A stretch of 64,000 nt of DNA from Aplidium turbinatum (GCA_918807975.1 OU964920.1:47583979-47647978), one strand, 5' to 3'. Counted from the first letter of the stretch, positions 1 through 11,143 are shown. Made by a program: numbers and translations. The notes: generated by a model from the sequence alone, not told the origin.

Positions 1-732
1 GTTTAGCCTAATTATAATGTTCTATTTTTGCCTCAAAATAATATTCACGACGCAAAATTCTCCATCACAGTAAGTTATATTACATCATTATAAAATAGCA
101 TGATGCCCTTCCGTGCCATTGTTCTTTGTATACCGGACGCTTGTATCATTACTCGATAATGAGCTGATAGATGAGCATTATCGCTATATCTGATCTTAAA
201 ACTTAAAAAAAATTGGACTTTCAGCAACAAAAGTGCCCTTTTTTCATACTCCTGCTCCTCCAGTCAAAAATCGCTCCGGCGCCCCTGAATATGCGTCCCA
301 AACGCAGCAGATTGTCAGACAAACGTTTTGAAATGCTTGTTTTTCTGCAAGGAAATAACTAATTGTATAGGCTGAGCAGCTAATTACAATACAGTCTCAA
401 AACATAATACCTGCTCTTTATTTATAGCTATTGTTAGCCTGAACTTGGTTGAAATATTTCCGTTTTATGAGACGCTGGCAAAAAATAGCGCTAGAAATTA
501 GCGCTGACGCTGACGCCGTCAATTTCTTTAAGAGCTTACGCAGTCCTTTACGCCGTAAAGTTTTTAGGCAATTCGCGCTGACGCTGACGCCGTCAAATTA
601 TTTCAATGACGCGTACAACACTGGTTTCAGATTTAATGAAATGTTCAGTATTGTTGTTATCCTCAGTCTTGGGTGTGACGTTGCGATTCTACGCAAACTA
701 CGACAACAATTGATAGGCCTAATAGCACCACT
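1..732. other. Unassigned DNA with a lone hAT end
   Basis: No gene is supported here. Positions 267-286, read on the minus strand, give CAGGGGCGCCGGAGCGATTT, a typical hAT terminal inverted repeat, but I see no partner end. A 22-bp word (GCGCTGACGCTGACGCCGTC plus AA) occurs at 501-522 and again at 575-596. The 119-codon frame at 449-808 runs across both copies, resembles no family I know, and is probably chance. Confidence 0.4.
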
Positions 733-756
733 CAGACTTGGACAACTAGATAATTC
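733..756 (+). repeat. Lone end of the CAGACTTGGACAACTAG MITE family
   Basis: These bases match the terminal repeat of the MITE that is present with both ends at 24494-25039 and 51172-51738, and in part at 58561. Only the tip is recognisable here, so this is a relic. Confidence 0.45.
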
Positions 757-1291
757 TGAGCAACGATTACAGTCACTAACATATTACAATTTTTACTTAG
801 GCATGTAGGCTAATCGAGTAGTTAAAAGCAGCAGTTAGCAAAACCAACTACCTTTAAACCAGGTTACTTGTAGTAAAATTCGTTGTTTTTTGTAATAGAT
901 CAAATACTTAATTTTTTCAAGTACCGTAGCCTACACAAAAAGTGATCTTGGTCTTTACAACCACAATCTTCAAGATCGCATTATTTTGGTTAGGTTATCT
1001 TCAAGATCGCCTAAACTAGTGATGCTGCCCATCTTTGAGCAACACCGAATCGGTGTAGGCTGGGCAACATTTGAAAAGAATAAAAAGATGCCTCTAATAG
1101 ACTTCCAACCAAACTAAAATCAAAAATTTTCAACACTTCCGTGTTACCAGTCGTGCTATACAGTCTGGCTCTAGAATTTATAAATTGGATCTCCACAACA
1201 ATGAAAAAACTCACCATGTTCCAAAATTACATCATGAGAAGCATGACCAACAAAATGCTACTTGACTACATGAAAATAGAAGACCTATTGA

Positions 1292-2485
1292 CAGTGGTGC
1301 CGAAGTAGGGGAGGATGGGAGAGATATATCCCCCCTCCCCAATAATTTGGCAGCATCCCCCCCAATAATTTAGAAAAAAAAAAATTGCTATGAAGTTGTA
1401 GGCTACTTCAATTTAGTTGTTTGCAAGTATCTTGCATTGCTGTTGTTTTTCTTTTATTGATGTTTGATCACAGTTCTAAATTGTCTTGGATTTGACGCTA
1501 GACATTGAAGGACCTTCACTGAAGGTATTAAGGACGAGTTGGACCAGGCCACCGGCCACGGCACTGCAGTAATGCTTACGAGGGGACTCATTGTTTTAAT
1601 CTCCTGTGCAGGCCTTGTGTCTCTAGTACGCAATGGATTAATCTCCTGCGTTTAATCGCAGCTCCTAACCATAGTGTCTGCTGTTCTAATCTAAAAGAGC
1701 TTACCAGGCATTGTCCGAGTTGGAAAAACCTCTCTATTCTCAAATACTTCAGCTGATTAAGATCCTCTTAGTTTGCCAGGTAAGCTCTGCTGCTTGTAAG
1801 CGGTCATTTTCTAATCTTCGTAGATTGAAAGCCTTTCTGAGAAATACTTTGGGACAGAAGAGGTTGAATGCTAGCATTGTTTGCAACATTCACTAAAATA
1901 TTCTTAATGACATCAGCATAAATGACAGTGCTAATGAGTTTTCAATGCGCACTACCGTAAGATGCAATATGTTTGGTTGTAACAAGTTCTTGTGATGTGT
2001 TTGAAAGTTATTATTTTTATCATAAATTTGCAGATGTTCTTCTGTAGCTTCGATTGTTTTCAGTAGGCTATCCTGACTAGTGACTTTGTCTTATAGTGCA
2101 TTAAGTGTAGTGATTCTAACTTAGTGAAGGAGAGGACAAGAAGAAAAGTATAACTTTTGCTTTTTTTTAAAAAACTAAGTATTCATTGGCAGGTCATAAG
2201 CTCGAATCCTGCTGGAGGTAGCCTACCAATTTTTCTTTGACTGCTGCAAGAATAAGAAACAAGCGCACTGGTAGCACTTTTATCTCCATGATTTCTTATC
2301 TGTATAGGGTACTATGCTGTTAGCAGCTAATTTACCGAGGTCCGGTGATTGTTTAATAAACTAAATACTGGCACCACTAAAATTGTGTACAAAAATTTGC
2401 ATCCCCCCAATGTTCAAAAATCGTCTAGAATTCGATAAATTGTTGAATTATCCCCCCCAATCCTCAACTAACTTCGGCACCACTG
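1292..2485 (+). mobile_element. hAT transposon, deletion derivative, with perfect 8-bp target duplication
   Basis: The left end CAGTGGTGCCGAAGTA and the complement of the right end agree over the first 15 bases. Both sides are flanked by CCTATTGA (1284-1291 and 2486-2493), the 8-bp duplication expected of hAT. Inside the ends are runs of C followed by AATAATTTGG-like AT-rich sequence. The body is about 1.2 kb, much shorter than an autonomous element, and keeps only a transposase C-terminal scrap. A tRNA-like B box with SINE-like sequence (about 2192-2260) lies within it. Confidence 0.88.
1711..1896 (+). pseudogene. hAT transposase C-terminal dimerisation domain fragment
   Basis: The 61-codon frame contains SSAACKRSFSNLRRLKAFLR followed by NTLGQKRLNA. 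This matches the hAT dimerisation motif 'S.A..ERSFS.L...K..LR.t..q.RLn.L', which is the most conserved part of hAT transposases. Nothing upstream in the element gives the RNase-H-like catalytic core, so it cannot be an active transposase. The true stop follows a cysteine and histidine stretch typical of the domain end (CNIH). Confidence 0.8.
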
Positions 2486-2939
2486 CCTATTGACTATAAC
2501 GAAGCTACACTCAATTGCAGCAACAATGAAATCCAAAAATCAAAAACTTTTGGCAATACCGTACTTAAAGATCACAATCTGATTTCAAGATAAGGAAAAA
2601 GAAAAACGAGGCAGACACCAAGGCGATGGCATGACAACATCCAGGCGTGGACCGAACTCAATTTGACGACACTGGGCGAGCTAGCTAAAAATCGTGACTC
2701 ATGGAAACGGATAAAACCCATGTCGACGCACAGTCTGTTTCAAGCGAAGATGGTGATGGAATATAATATTTACAGGTATAGCCACTTAAACTGGTCAGTT
2801 CCCAATAAGACCCCTAATGAATGCAATGACACCGCCAATCAATCACAACATGTTTAAAGTGGCTACGGTCCAATTGTGACCTAGCATTCAGCCAGAGAGT
2901 TGTTTTTTGCTTTGAACTTTAATTTGATGATTACAGAAG

Positions 2940-3002
2940 AAAAAATAGTTCTGTCAGGGGTGTGAATCGAACCCACGCCATCAAAGCGATGAGTTTACTA
3001 AG
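2940..3002 (-). mobile_element. 3' half of a tRNA-derived SINE
   Basis: Read on the minus strand, GGGTTCGATTCACACC is a canonical B box/T arm. It is followed by CCCTGACA like an acceptor strand and then a T-rich tail. An anticodon-arm-like stretch lies between it and the tandem array that follows. Confidence 0.55.
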
Positions 3003-3278
3003 CCCTAACTCTCTACTACGTCAAGCCCTAACCCCCTACTACGTCAAGCCCTAACCCTCTACTACGTCAAGCCCTAACCCTCTACTACGTCAAGCCCTAA
3101 CCCTCTACTACGTCAAGCCCTAACCCTCTACTACATCAAGCCCTAACCCTCTACTACATCAAGCCCTAACCCTCTACTACGTCAAGCCCTAACCCTCTAC
3201 TACGTCAAGCCCTAACCCCCTACTACGTCAAGCCCTAACCCTCTACTACGTCAAGCCTTAACCCTCTACTACGTCAAG
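3003..3278 (-). repeat. 12-copy tandem array of a 23-bp unit next to the SINE
   Basis: Exactly twelve 23-bp units, each carrying CCCTAACC and CTACTACGTCAAG with few differences. On the minus strand each unit reads ACGTAGTAGAGGGTTAGGG, which resembles a tRNA D-arm/A-box stretch directly upstream of the SINE's B box. The CCCTAA in each unit looks telomere-like but is part of a longer unit. Confidence 0.85.
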
Positions 3279-4453
3279 CAGCTAACGGCGAAACGTTCAC
3301 TTGATTTACTTTTTATAAGAAATAGTTGCGTTATTTCTCAGTTCCATCTGTAACTTGTGATTGGTTCGAGGTTTCACTGGGCTTTGTTATGTTTAAGAGA
3401 CCAACCAATTTACAAACCGACAGCACTCGCGACAACTTGCTTCCGCGGATTGCGTAATTTATCAATTTCAGCAAATTCTTCAGCCCAAGAAAGGTTTTCG
3501 GTTCATTTTGCCCTCGAGGTTATGAGGTCATTTCGCGATAAGTTATTGCGGTTAGCTCAAAACGCCTGATATCACCAGCAGTCAAAAAGTTAGTTTGGTG
3601 CGCAAAAACAGCAGTAGGCCTATAGACGAAACAACAACAATGCAATTGTCACAACGCAATTGTCACAACGCAATTGTCACAACGCAAGAGGAAAAAAATA
3701 GTTGTCAAACGGGGTTTCATGATTAAGAATAGAGGTTAATAAAATAAAGTCTCAACGAAAAAAAAAGCAATCCGGACAGAAATAGGTCCAACACTGACTG
3801 CAAAGCAGTGTTCTATATATACATGACAGCCGTGCCAGTCTATGGTATTTCAAGTGATCAAAGTAGCCTAGGTAACTTATTAGGTAGCACAGGAGACTGG
3901 CTGAGGGAGAAACGCTACAACCAATTACGCTCTTCCATTGATAATATCTACTTGTTTAGGCACAGCTATATGGTCGAACAATGGGTGTACTGTGAGATTG
4001 TACTGTAACTGTACTCAGGGCTGCGATTTTTTTTTCTTTCTTGTCAAACGACCAAAAATGTTGCGTTTGTTTGTCGAATAGTAATATGACGTCATAAGAG
4101 TCAGATAAGCGTTTGGCCGCAAATTACTCCACAAGTTGTGTGGATGTACATCAGAGTCACTTAAGTTTTTAATCGCCTTCTGTCTGAGTGATTGCAAAGG
4201 AGCATCAAGCGCTATGTTGTGCACCTACCGGACATGTAGAACTTGTAGCCTACAGGGCTACCAATAATTTAACGTTACAACTTCAAACAACGTATTTATC
4301 AAATGGTAGACAATTTTTGAGTAATAAACATAGAATATTATTGTCGAATAAATAAATAGTTAAGAAAAACAAGTTTTACTCAATGTTTACTTAACGTAAT
4401 AAATTTTGTTTTCTATATTTCTGTCACAATTTCTACAGGGCATACCTTATCTG
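3279..4453. other. Unassigned DNA with a small 14-bp repeat
   Basis: No gene is supported. Three head-to-tail copies of GCAATTGTCACAAC lie at 3642-3683. The short open frames here have no family resemblance. Confidence 0.4.
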
Positions 4454-4500
4454 CAGTGGCGCCGCCAGACCTTTAACAATGGGGGGGGGGGGCAAAATAT
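4454..4500 (+). repeat. Lone hAT-type terminal repeat
   Basis: CAGTGGCGCCGCCAGACC followed by a poly-G run is a typical hAT end. It lies just left of the complete hAT element at 4514. I could not find its partner end. Confidence 0.4.
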
Positions 4501-4513
4501 TGACAGTGCAAGA

Positions 4514-5712
4514 CAGTAGCGTAGTCAGGAATTTTAAAAGGGGGGGTGTTGACGGCCGACGGGCGAAGCCCGATGGCGTGATCGCCGAAGGCGACACTTG
4601 GGTGTCTGGGAGTCTTCCCCCAGAAAAATTTGAAAGATTACTTTCAGTTTGGTGCATTCTGAGAGCATTTTCAACAAAATTGTGGGTATGAATATTCCTG
4701 TAAAATGGTGCTGTCCGGTGGCATAGCAAAAGGATAAGATCATGTTTTCTTCGGCATTTTTCGGAAATAAAGCTAAGTCTCTATGTTTTCTTGTTGCTAA
4801 TTCCAGGCTGAGATATTTGAATGTTTGGTATTGGCAAAACTCGCTCTTTTAATGCAGTTTCGTTTAAAATTAGGCAAACTTTGTTTTAGAGACATAGGTT
4901 GATTGCTTTTTTTGCAAGATTGTTACAGTTTAATTATCTATCAATTTTCTTCTTGGTTGATCTAAAAAGCGATCTTATTCCGGTAAGTCACTAACTTTTA
5001 TGCTTTAAAGTCAGCCCAAAGTTTGGAAAATGTAACGTCATAGACGTCATACATCTTGATGAGTGTCAAACAAAAAGCTTTGAGACAATGAAGTTACTTT
5101 ATTTCTGATATATGTTTTGGTATATGTCTATGAGGCATTTGAAATGTAGATTTATAGAAGAATGCTTAAAATTTCATGGAAGGATAAAATCACAAACAAA
5201 GATGTAGGCTACTATCCAAAATACAAACCAACATAGAAATTCTACAAACAATTAAATCAAGAAAATTGAAATATTTTGGCCACATGATTCGCAATAATTC
5301 TATTCAAAGACAACTACTAGAAGGAAAAATGAACGGCAAACGAAATAGGGGCAGACCACCAAGAATTTGGACTAATGATATTGAAGACTGGTCAGGACTT
5401 AATTACAAAACTGCAGTAAAAAATCTCACAACAGAGAAACTTGGCGTCTCATTGCCTCCAACCCTCGACGAGAGGAAGGAACTTAATGATGATGATATGT
5501 CTATATCGGTTTTGTATAACGAATAGCTGTTTAGACGTTAATCTAGATCGAACAAGCGTTCTCAGCAGTTACAGATGGCTTGCATCCTTGCACAGTTTAA
5601 CTTGAAATTACATCATAGGCTAAAACTTTTCTTGCAAACAATGTCTTAACATCTGTAAATTCAATTTGAAAGGTTGAAACCCCCAAACCCCCCTCCCTTG
5701 GCTACGCCACTG
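4514..5712 (+). mobile_element. Non-autonomous hAT element with perfect 8-bp target duplication
   Basis: The left end CAGTAGCGTAGTCAGG and the inverted right end CAGTGGCGTAGCCAAGG match at most positions and lead into G/C runs on both sides. The 8-bp flanks are identical: GTGCAAGA at 4506-4513 and at 5713-5720. The body holds no transposase, but it does hold a LINE tail at 5236-5526. Confidence 0.87.
5236..5526 (+). mobile_element. LINE reverse transcriptase 3' end inside the hAT
   Basis: Translation contains SRKLKYFGHMIRNNS, GKRNRGRPPRIWTNDIEDW and a final DERKELNDDD. This is the standard last segment of RTE-type LINE polymerases ('RkLkYfGH..R ... GkR.rGRp...w..dI..W'), ending just before the 3' tail. 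Only the C-terminal ~90 codons remain. It is bounded by hAT sequence on both sides, so it either inserted into the hAT or was picked up by it. Confidence 0.75.
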
Positions 5713-6164
5713 GTGCAAGACATGCAAGACAGCGATATATTATTTAATTTCTCTTGTTTTCTACTGCTATTGTCTACTGCAATATTGCCTACCAAAAGTC
5801 CAACATTTTTGACATGTCTGATCTGTTAAAAAAAAAAAAATTCAAAATAAATCACAGTTTGATTCCGTAAGGGACTTGCAAGTGCAATGGTCAGCGAAAT
5901 TCTGCGTAGCTTTTTTCCAGATTGAAAAAACATTTTTACAAATGCACTTTCTGATTAATTATCCAACAGTCTGTTAGTTAAATATGCCTCATGATTTTGA
6001 CTAGTCTGTTAGTTGACAGAGAAATTATCAAATACTGTACTGAAACGCTGTGAAAACGTTTTTCCATGCAGAGGCGGTCACATGCGTATTGCGTAGCCTA
6101 TGACATTGTGAGAATTGAGGCTAATAAAAGTTAATGGAATAAATATAGTGTGACGGCCACCGGG

Positions 6165-6838
6165 CGTAGTTCAACTGCAATAAATACTCAGCCGGTGTTA
6201 AATGATTTCTTATTCTTAATGTTTCTTCTTCCTATCCACGAAGATTTCATCAGGAAAATGCACAATATTCCTAAATGATAAGTTTAAAATACAACATTAG
6301 AGAACAATTTTTATATTTCTTATTAAGATGCCAAAAATGCAGTATGGCGGAACAATACAGTTAAAGTCAACATGTTTCTACGTTTAATAGATGTAAAAAC
6401 AAGCTTCACTGACAGTAAAAATAATCAATTAAAACGCCAACCCCAGCCAGCTAAATCTGCTCATTTTACATCGATTCAACGTTGTAGAGCGTTGAATCGA
6501 TGTAAAAAATGCACAATCTTGCTCGTGAGGACGCAAGTCTTCCAATTTCAAGGCAATAAACAACGCAATATCCTCAAAAATAAAAGAATGAGAAAATAAT
6601 TTTACTACAAGTGAAACGTATTATAACGTCTAATAAACGTAGGAACATGTTGACTTTAGTTGCATTATTTCGTCATACTGCATTTTTTGCATCTTAATAC
6701 GTATATAATATAATTGTTCGCTCATTTTTATTTTAAACTTTATCATCATTATATTGCGCATGAAATCTTCGTGGATAAGATAAAGAAACATTAAGAATAA
6801 AAAATCATTTAACACCGGAGGAGCATAATTTCAGTTTA
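6165..6838. repeat. Large inverted repeat (foldback element), arms about 235 bp
   Basis: The left arm (about 6165-6405) and the right arm (about 6605-6838, inverted) share long blocks, for example GGTGTTAAATGATTT, TCCACGAAGATTTCAT and AAAGTCAACATGTT, with scattered differences. The arms enclose a loop of about 200 bp that itself holds a palindrome (6441-6530). The right arm ends next to the TTAA of the neighbouring piggyBac-like MITE. Confidence 0.75.
6441..6530. repeat. Short palindromic MITE-like element, copy A
   Basis: The arms CATTTTACATCGATTCAACG (6462-6481) and its inverse (6490-6511) flank an 8-base centre. The sequence before it, CCCAGCCAGCTAAATCTG, matches the copy at 22027-22114 (CCCAGACAGCTAAATCCG). 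The two are therefore members of one small family. Confidence 0.65.
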
Positions 6839-6839
6839 A

Positions 6840-7451
6840 CCCTTAGAAGGTTGGGGCCCTGGAGTCTCGCTCAGTTTAGGGGGACTGTCGATTCTTCTGA
6901 TGCTTTAGGAGTGATATCTCTGTTATTTTTTAAAGCACGGTTTTAAAATTTGGGACTCACTTTGTAAAATTATTCACGCTGAGCATATCCGAAAATTAAA
7001 ACTATGTGAATTTTAGAACTGCTCATATACTTTGAAATGTTGAGGTGACTTATGACTTTTGGATTATTTTGCGATTGCGTAAGTTTACACATTATTTTTT
7101 GGTAGAGTAATGAAGAACATGCATTGCAATGTTGTGATTAAATTTTTTTCTACATAATCTCAATTTAAATCTATATTTTTCATGCAAAATAATATAATAA
7201 TGCAAAATAACATATAATAATGCAAAATAATATATAAATAGAATATGAAATATTTCAGAGAATGTGCTGAGAAATGCCTTATATCTCTTAATTTATAACC
7301 TTTATTCGCTCAAAATTGCAGCTCAATAGAGGTGAATAAAAATTAGGAAAAGTCAAGAAATCTCGTAGTCGCAGCCTCAGTGGTTTTAGAAATACAACTG
7401 TTGATACAAAAAGTTTAATTGACAGCCCCCCTCCCCCCAACCTTCAAAGGG
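6840..7451. mobile_element. piggyBac-like MITE with TTAA flanks
   Basis: The left end CCCCTTAGAAGGTTGGGG and the inverted right end CCCTTTGAAGGTTGGGG agree apart from one length and one base difference. TTAA stands directly outside both (6836-6839 and 7452-7455), the target duplication of the piggyBac superfamily. At 612 bp without a transposase frame it is non-autonomous. A piggyBac transposase relic with different ends occurs at 61.5-63.9 kb. Confidence 0.75.
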
Positions 7452-7455
7452 TTAA

Positions 7456-8204
7456 TAGAATAAACTTTAACTAATATTAACAGGACTATAACATACCAAG
7501 CTGTTGAAACTCGACAGGGAAAGCAAAATGTGGCATCCTTAGCTTCTGAATACTCCAGCCAGAGATAGTCATCAAACCACTGGTTACTTACTGTATTACT
7601 TTTTGTAGACTTCGTTGAGTTAAATCTACATTATATTCTTGAAACATTGAACAACCCACTGCTGTATACACTGCCACCACTCTAGAACCACGCAAGAGCC
7701 AATCTGCTGAACAACCGGTAACACTTGTTACGTGACAGGCAGCAGGCGAAGTACGTGAATAGAATCACAAAATCATAATAATAACAGCAGCAAGAAGAGC
7801 AAGTTTAAAATAAAAGAGAAAGCTTTTAACTCCCCCTTGCAACTTCAGTTGACGTCAGGTTGGGATCCAAATATTAAAAAAATAATAACAATATGTAATA
7901 ATATAAAAAAAATTAAAAAGATGATGTAGGCTGAGTGCTGTTGTGAGCAAATAAGTCATGTGAATTTGCAGTTAGTACTAACCCTATTGTAGGTAGGCCT
8001 AGTAGTCTAATATCGTTTTCGTCCCGTGACGAAAAATAAAACGAATGAATGAATTTGCTTATAAGGGAATTTTTGTCTTTTAATTTTCTGCTGTGGTAGG
8101 TAAGTAGGCAGGTATGATGTTCTTTACGAGGTGATTGTCAGAAATAATCACAAAGTTAATCAATGAGCGATGTGGAGCGGTCCTAAGCGTCTAACTCTGT
8201 AAAG
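7456..8204. other. Unassigned intergenic DNA
   Basis: No gene seen. AATAAAACGAATGAATGAAT near 8033-8052 resembles a retroelement 3' tail. Confidence 0.3.
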
Positions 8205-8300
8205 CAGGGGTGTCAAACTCAAATGCACCCCGGGCAAAAATTTAAAAATCAGTACAAGTCGAGGGCCAGACTAGTTCAATATCTATTATAAAATATATTT
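8205..8300 (+). repeat. hAT (Charlie-like) MITE end without partner
   Basis: CAGGGGTGTCAAACTC, followed 30-60 bp later by GAGGGCCAG, is a common hAT/Charlie left end. No inverted copy was found within the next 1 kb, so the element is truncated. Confidence 0.5.
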
Positions 8301-9298
8301 CAAGGAACTTCCGATTTGCAACAATAATAGGTGGTTTTGCCAGAAATTTTGAGCATATTGGTTGCGCATTTACCGAAACATGATTAAAGTTTAAAAAAAG
8401 TAAACTCAGGTTAAGTCATCTAAAGTCAAGAAAGGACTATTAGATAAAGAAAAATAGGCTATCAGTTGTATTCCTTGCTTATGACTTTCAGTACGGCCTT
8501 TTCAGAGCAGCGAAAGAAAACAGTATTCAAAATAAAACCGAAAAACACCGACATGCCTCTAAAAAGCCTACACGACAGTTTACTTGCGCATTTGTAAGCA
8601 TTAAAATGGGTAAACTGAACATTCAAGAAAACATTAAAAATAAAATTACCAAAAAAATGTGTTTTTAATGGCACTGGCAAGGTCCAAAGTCCAATGTTTC
8701 ATTTATTTTTAATTTTTTCAAAATGACCAAAAAGTGGAAACACTGCTCGAGAATACGTCACTATCGACAGCAACAACAAAAGCCACGTTACCACATCTGA
8801 TGTTTTGAGTAAACTGTCTGTTGTTTTGATGTTGAAATATGATGTTTTGATGTACATACATACATAGCCTACAGTTAAATCGCCCGCAGTAACAACTATT
8901 GCTCGATCAGCTGATTGCTAGTCTATAGTGACGTAGACTGTACAGTCGCACGCTTCGCTGTTTACGCCCATTCCCGTTTTGAAAGCTACGACAAAAGCAC
9001 GCGAAGAATGCTGATCAGATCGCATTGGGGCAAAATTTTATTGAAAATCGTTTTATGGTAGCATGTTAAACATAAAGAACGTGTACAATCGCCAAGTCAG
9101 GTTTTTCCTTTAGTATCCCTTTAAAATGCATGTAGGTTATGCATAAACTTTTCTAGGCGGTGTGATTATATCAATCAGTATGAGGTAAAAATTAACATGT
9201 AGCCAACTTTCTCGTGTACTTTCACATCCGATGAAAATCTACTAACTAGTCCACAGTATAGCCTGTACTTAATTACTAACCTACCTGATTACTACCTA
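8301..9298. other. Unassigned intergenic DNA
   Basis: About 1 kb without recognisable coding sequence, repeat or RNA gene. Confidence 0.3.
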
Positions 9299-10084
9299 AT
9301 GGACGGCAACAGAGTATCCCACGGAAGACCAAAAGGTTCGAAAAACCGAAGTAAACTCTCCCAACTGGGTAAATGCCTTACTTCTACACGACGAAGATCA
9401 TCATTAACTACAGTGACTCAAAGAGTAGCTAGTGATCCTACGCAAGTTACAAGATTCAGATCAGTTATGTCACTGAATGAGACGGCCGGTGAAGCACACC
9501 GCTAGCTGGCACAAAGACCAAAAAGAAAGTAGACTTACTTTCTCATTGGGAACACTAGCGAAAGAGGGTCTGCTACTATTCGGTGAGTCCGATTCGGTGA
9601 GTTCCTAACCTCTAACCCCTAACCCTAACCCCAAACCCCTAAGCCGTTTCGGTGAGTCCGATTCGGTGAGTCCGATCCCTTAACGTTTTTTTTTCAATTT
9701 TTTTTTAAATTATTGGGTACCGTAGCCTAATTATCATTGCCATTTTAGGCTTAGGGGTTTGGGGTTAGGGTTAGGGGTTAGAGGTTAGGAACTCACCGAA
9801 TCGGACTCACCGAATAGTAGCAGGGGTCTGCTACTATTCGGTGAGTCCGATTTGGTGAGTCCGATTCGGTGAGTTCCTAACGGAAAAATTTCAGTGATTA
9901 TAAGAAACTAGGCAAATTCGTTTTGAACGTAAGGGTGGTCAACGATATTGTGGAACGAGGAACGCGGATTAAACTAATCACTGATTTTATGGACAGGTGT
10001 TTTGACGAGAGCCACCGGCAAGCTCTCTTGCTTGTTGTGAAAGGCACAGAGAACAGTTCTCAGATTACAAAAAAGCTACCTTAG
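9299..10084 (+). pseudogene. Unknown gene relic (AT-hook-like start, 'NDxxERG' end) split by a foldback
   Basis: The first part (9299-9505, 68 codons) begins MDGNRVSHGRPKGSKN, where GRPKGSKN is an AT-hook-like basic motif. The second part (9890-10084) reads KFVLNVRVVNDIVERGTRIK, then a helix-rich stretch, DESHRQALLLVV and a stop. The pattern 'vNDvaERG ... d...rq.llqvv' recurs at the C-terminal end of a large uncharacterised invertebrate protein family, which I recall but cannot name. The inverted repeat at 9570-9881 sits between the two parts. Function is unknown, and both parts may belong to a transposon. Confidence 0.4.
9570..9881. repeat. Foldback element: perfect 76-bp inverted repeat with telomere-like arms, plus a third partial copy
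   Basis: The left arm 9570-9645 and right arm 9748-9823 are exact inverse copies over 76 bp, checked base by base. Each arm holds two GGTGAGTCCGATTC-like modules and a CCCTAACC stretch. A third, direct copy of the module part follows at 9828-9881. The loop is AT-rich and includes a T run and TACCGTAGCC. Confidence 0.92.
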
Positions 10085-11143
10085 CCAAACTCAATGTTAA
10101 AGAAATTCGTCAAGAATTCAGTGAATTGAGTGTTTGCATAACTCTAGTATTGTGTTGATGAAATACTGGAATTGAAATCAATCAGGACTGAAGCATGAGA
10201 AATTGCATGCAGAAGAAACACGGATGGAACATGTTTAAGAGTGATTAATGCAATTTGTTTGTAAATGAATCGTGTTGTTACTTCAAAAGTTTGACAATAT
10301 TTCAGGAATATTCATTCTGGGGTGAGGTATTCTTGGTCAGGTTGTGTCCATGTCTGTAAAATTTCACCATAAATGTCAAGTGGTAACGTTTCACTTTGCA
10401 AAATTGTTGTCGTAGAGCATTTTTGACTTCAGATTGGTGTCCTATGACCCCAAAAACCCCGTAATCGACATATTATATGATCACATTACGCCAGTTTAAA
10501 GCTGTAAATTTTCATAATATCTTATCTGGCCGCCATTTTGAAAAAATGGCGGCAGAACCACACTTTTGGCGGGAAAATTCTGAAACTCTACCAAGAGACT
10601 TTTTAACAAAAGTAGAAACCCGTAATGCATAGTCGCAATAATTTCTAAAAACGTTTTGCAAAATGGTACACCCTACTGATGATTTTTGAAAGGACCACGC
10701 TTGTGAAGAGGAAGTATTTTATAAGAATAATTAAATGCGTAACAATGAATAAACAATGGACAGTTTGCGATAAAAGTTACTGCTGATCCAAGTGGGCATT
10801 GTGACATATTTCCTGCTTTTATGGGTTAATATGGTTTAATTGTGTCGCAGTTCCTGATTTACAATGCTTCTACTAGGATTTTGACAAAAATTACTCTCAA
10901 GAAACACAAAAAGTTTCTCAAAAGCAATAATATGACAAATTTTGACTTTATTGTCAATTTTGACTTTATTTTGACCTACAAACTTCTTAGAAACAGTCCC
11001 CTAGGTGCTGAAAACAACGTTATTCTTTGATTCGTGGATAGCCGAGGTCCTTAAAAATTTTTGACTTTATTGACTTTTACGGGCCCTACGTGATCATGTT
11101 TGCTGTTTAATTCTCAACCGAAAAAGAAAAATATAGCCTACAG
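10085..11143. other. Unassigned DNA with a GC-rich hairpin
   Basis: No gene seen. A perfect palindromic hairpin built on GCCGCCATTTT and its inverse lies at 10529-10553. Confidence 0.4.

Larger units (their letters stand above)
1015..2770 (+). mobile_element. LINE fragment (RTE-like reverse transcriptase C-terminal part), split by a hAT element
   Basis: Before the hAT insertion, translation gives stretches such as RIGVGWATFEKN and KIFNTSVLPVVLYS, followed by a Met/Lys-rich segment. This is the usual 'RI..GW..F ... vfn..vLPv.lYg' tail of RTE-type and related LINE reverse transcriptases. After the insertion it resumes in order and ends with RRWHDNIQAWTELN and KNRDSWKRI, matching the 'GRp..RW.ddI..W ... 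R..W' end of these proteins. The frame changes within the fragment, no 5' part is seen, and it is dead. The clade assignment (RTE versus a neighbour) is inferred. Confidence 0.7.

Noticed and set aside
449-808. 119-codon frame near the left edge
   Set aside because: No family resemblance. It runs through a repeated 22-bp word and ends at a MITE tip.
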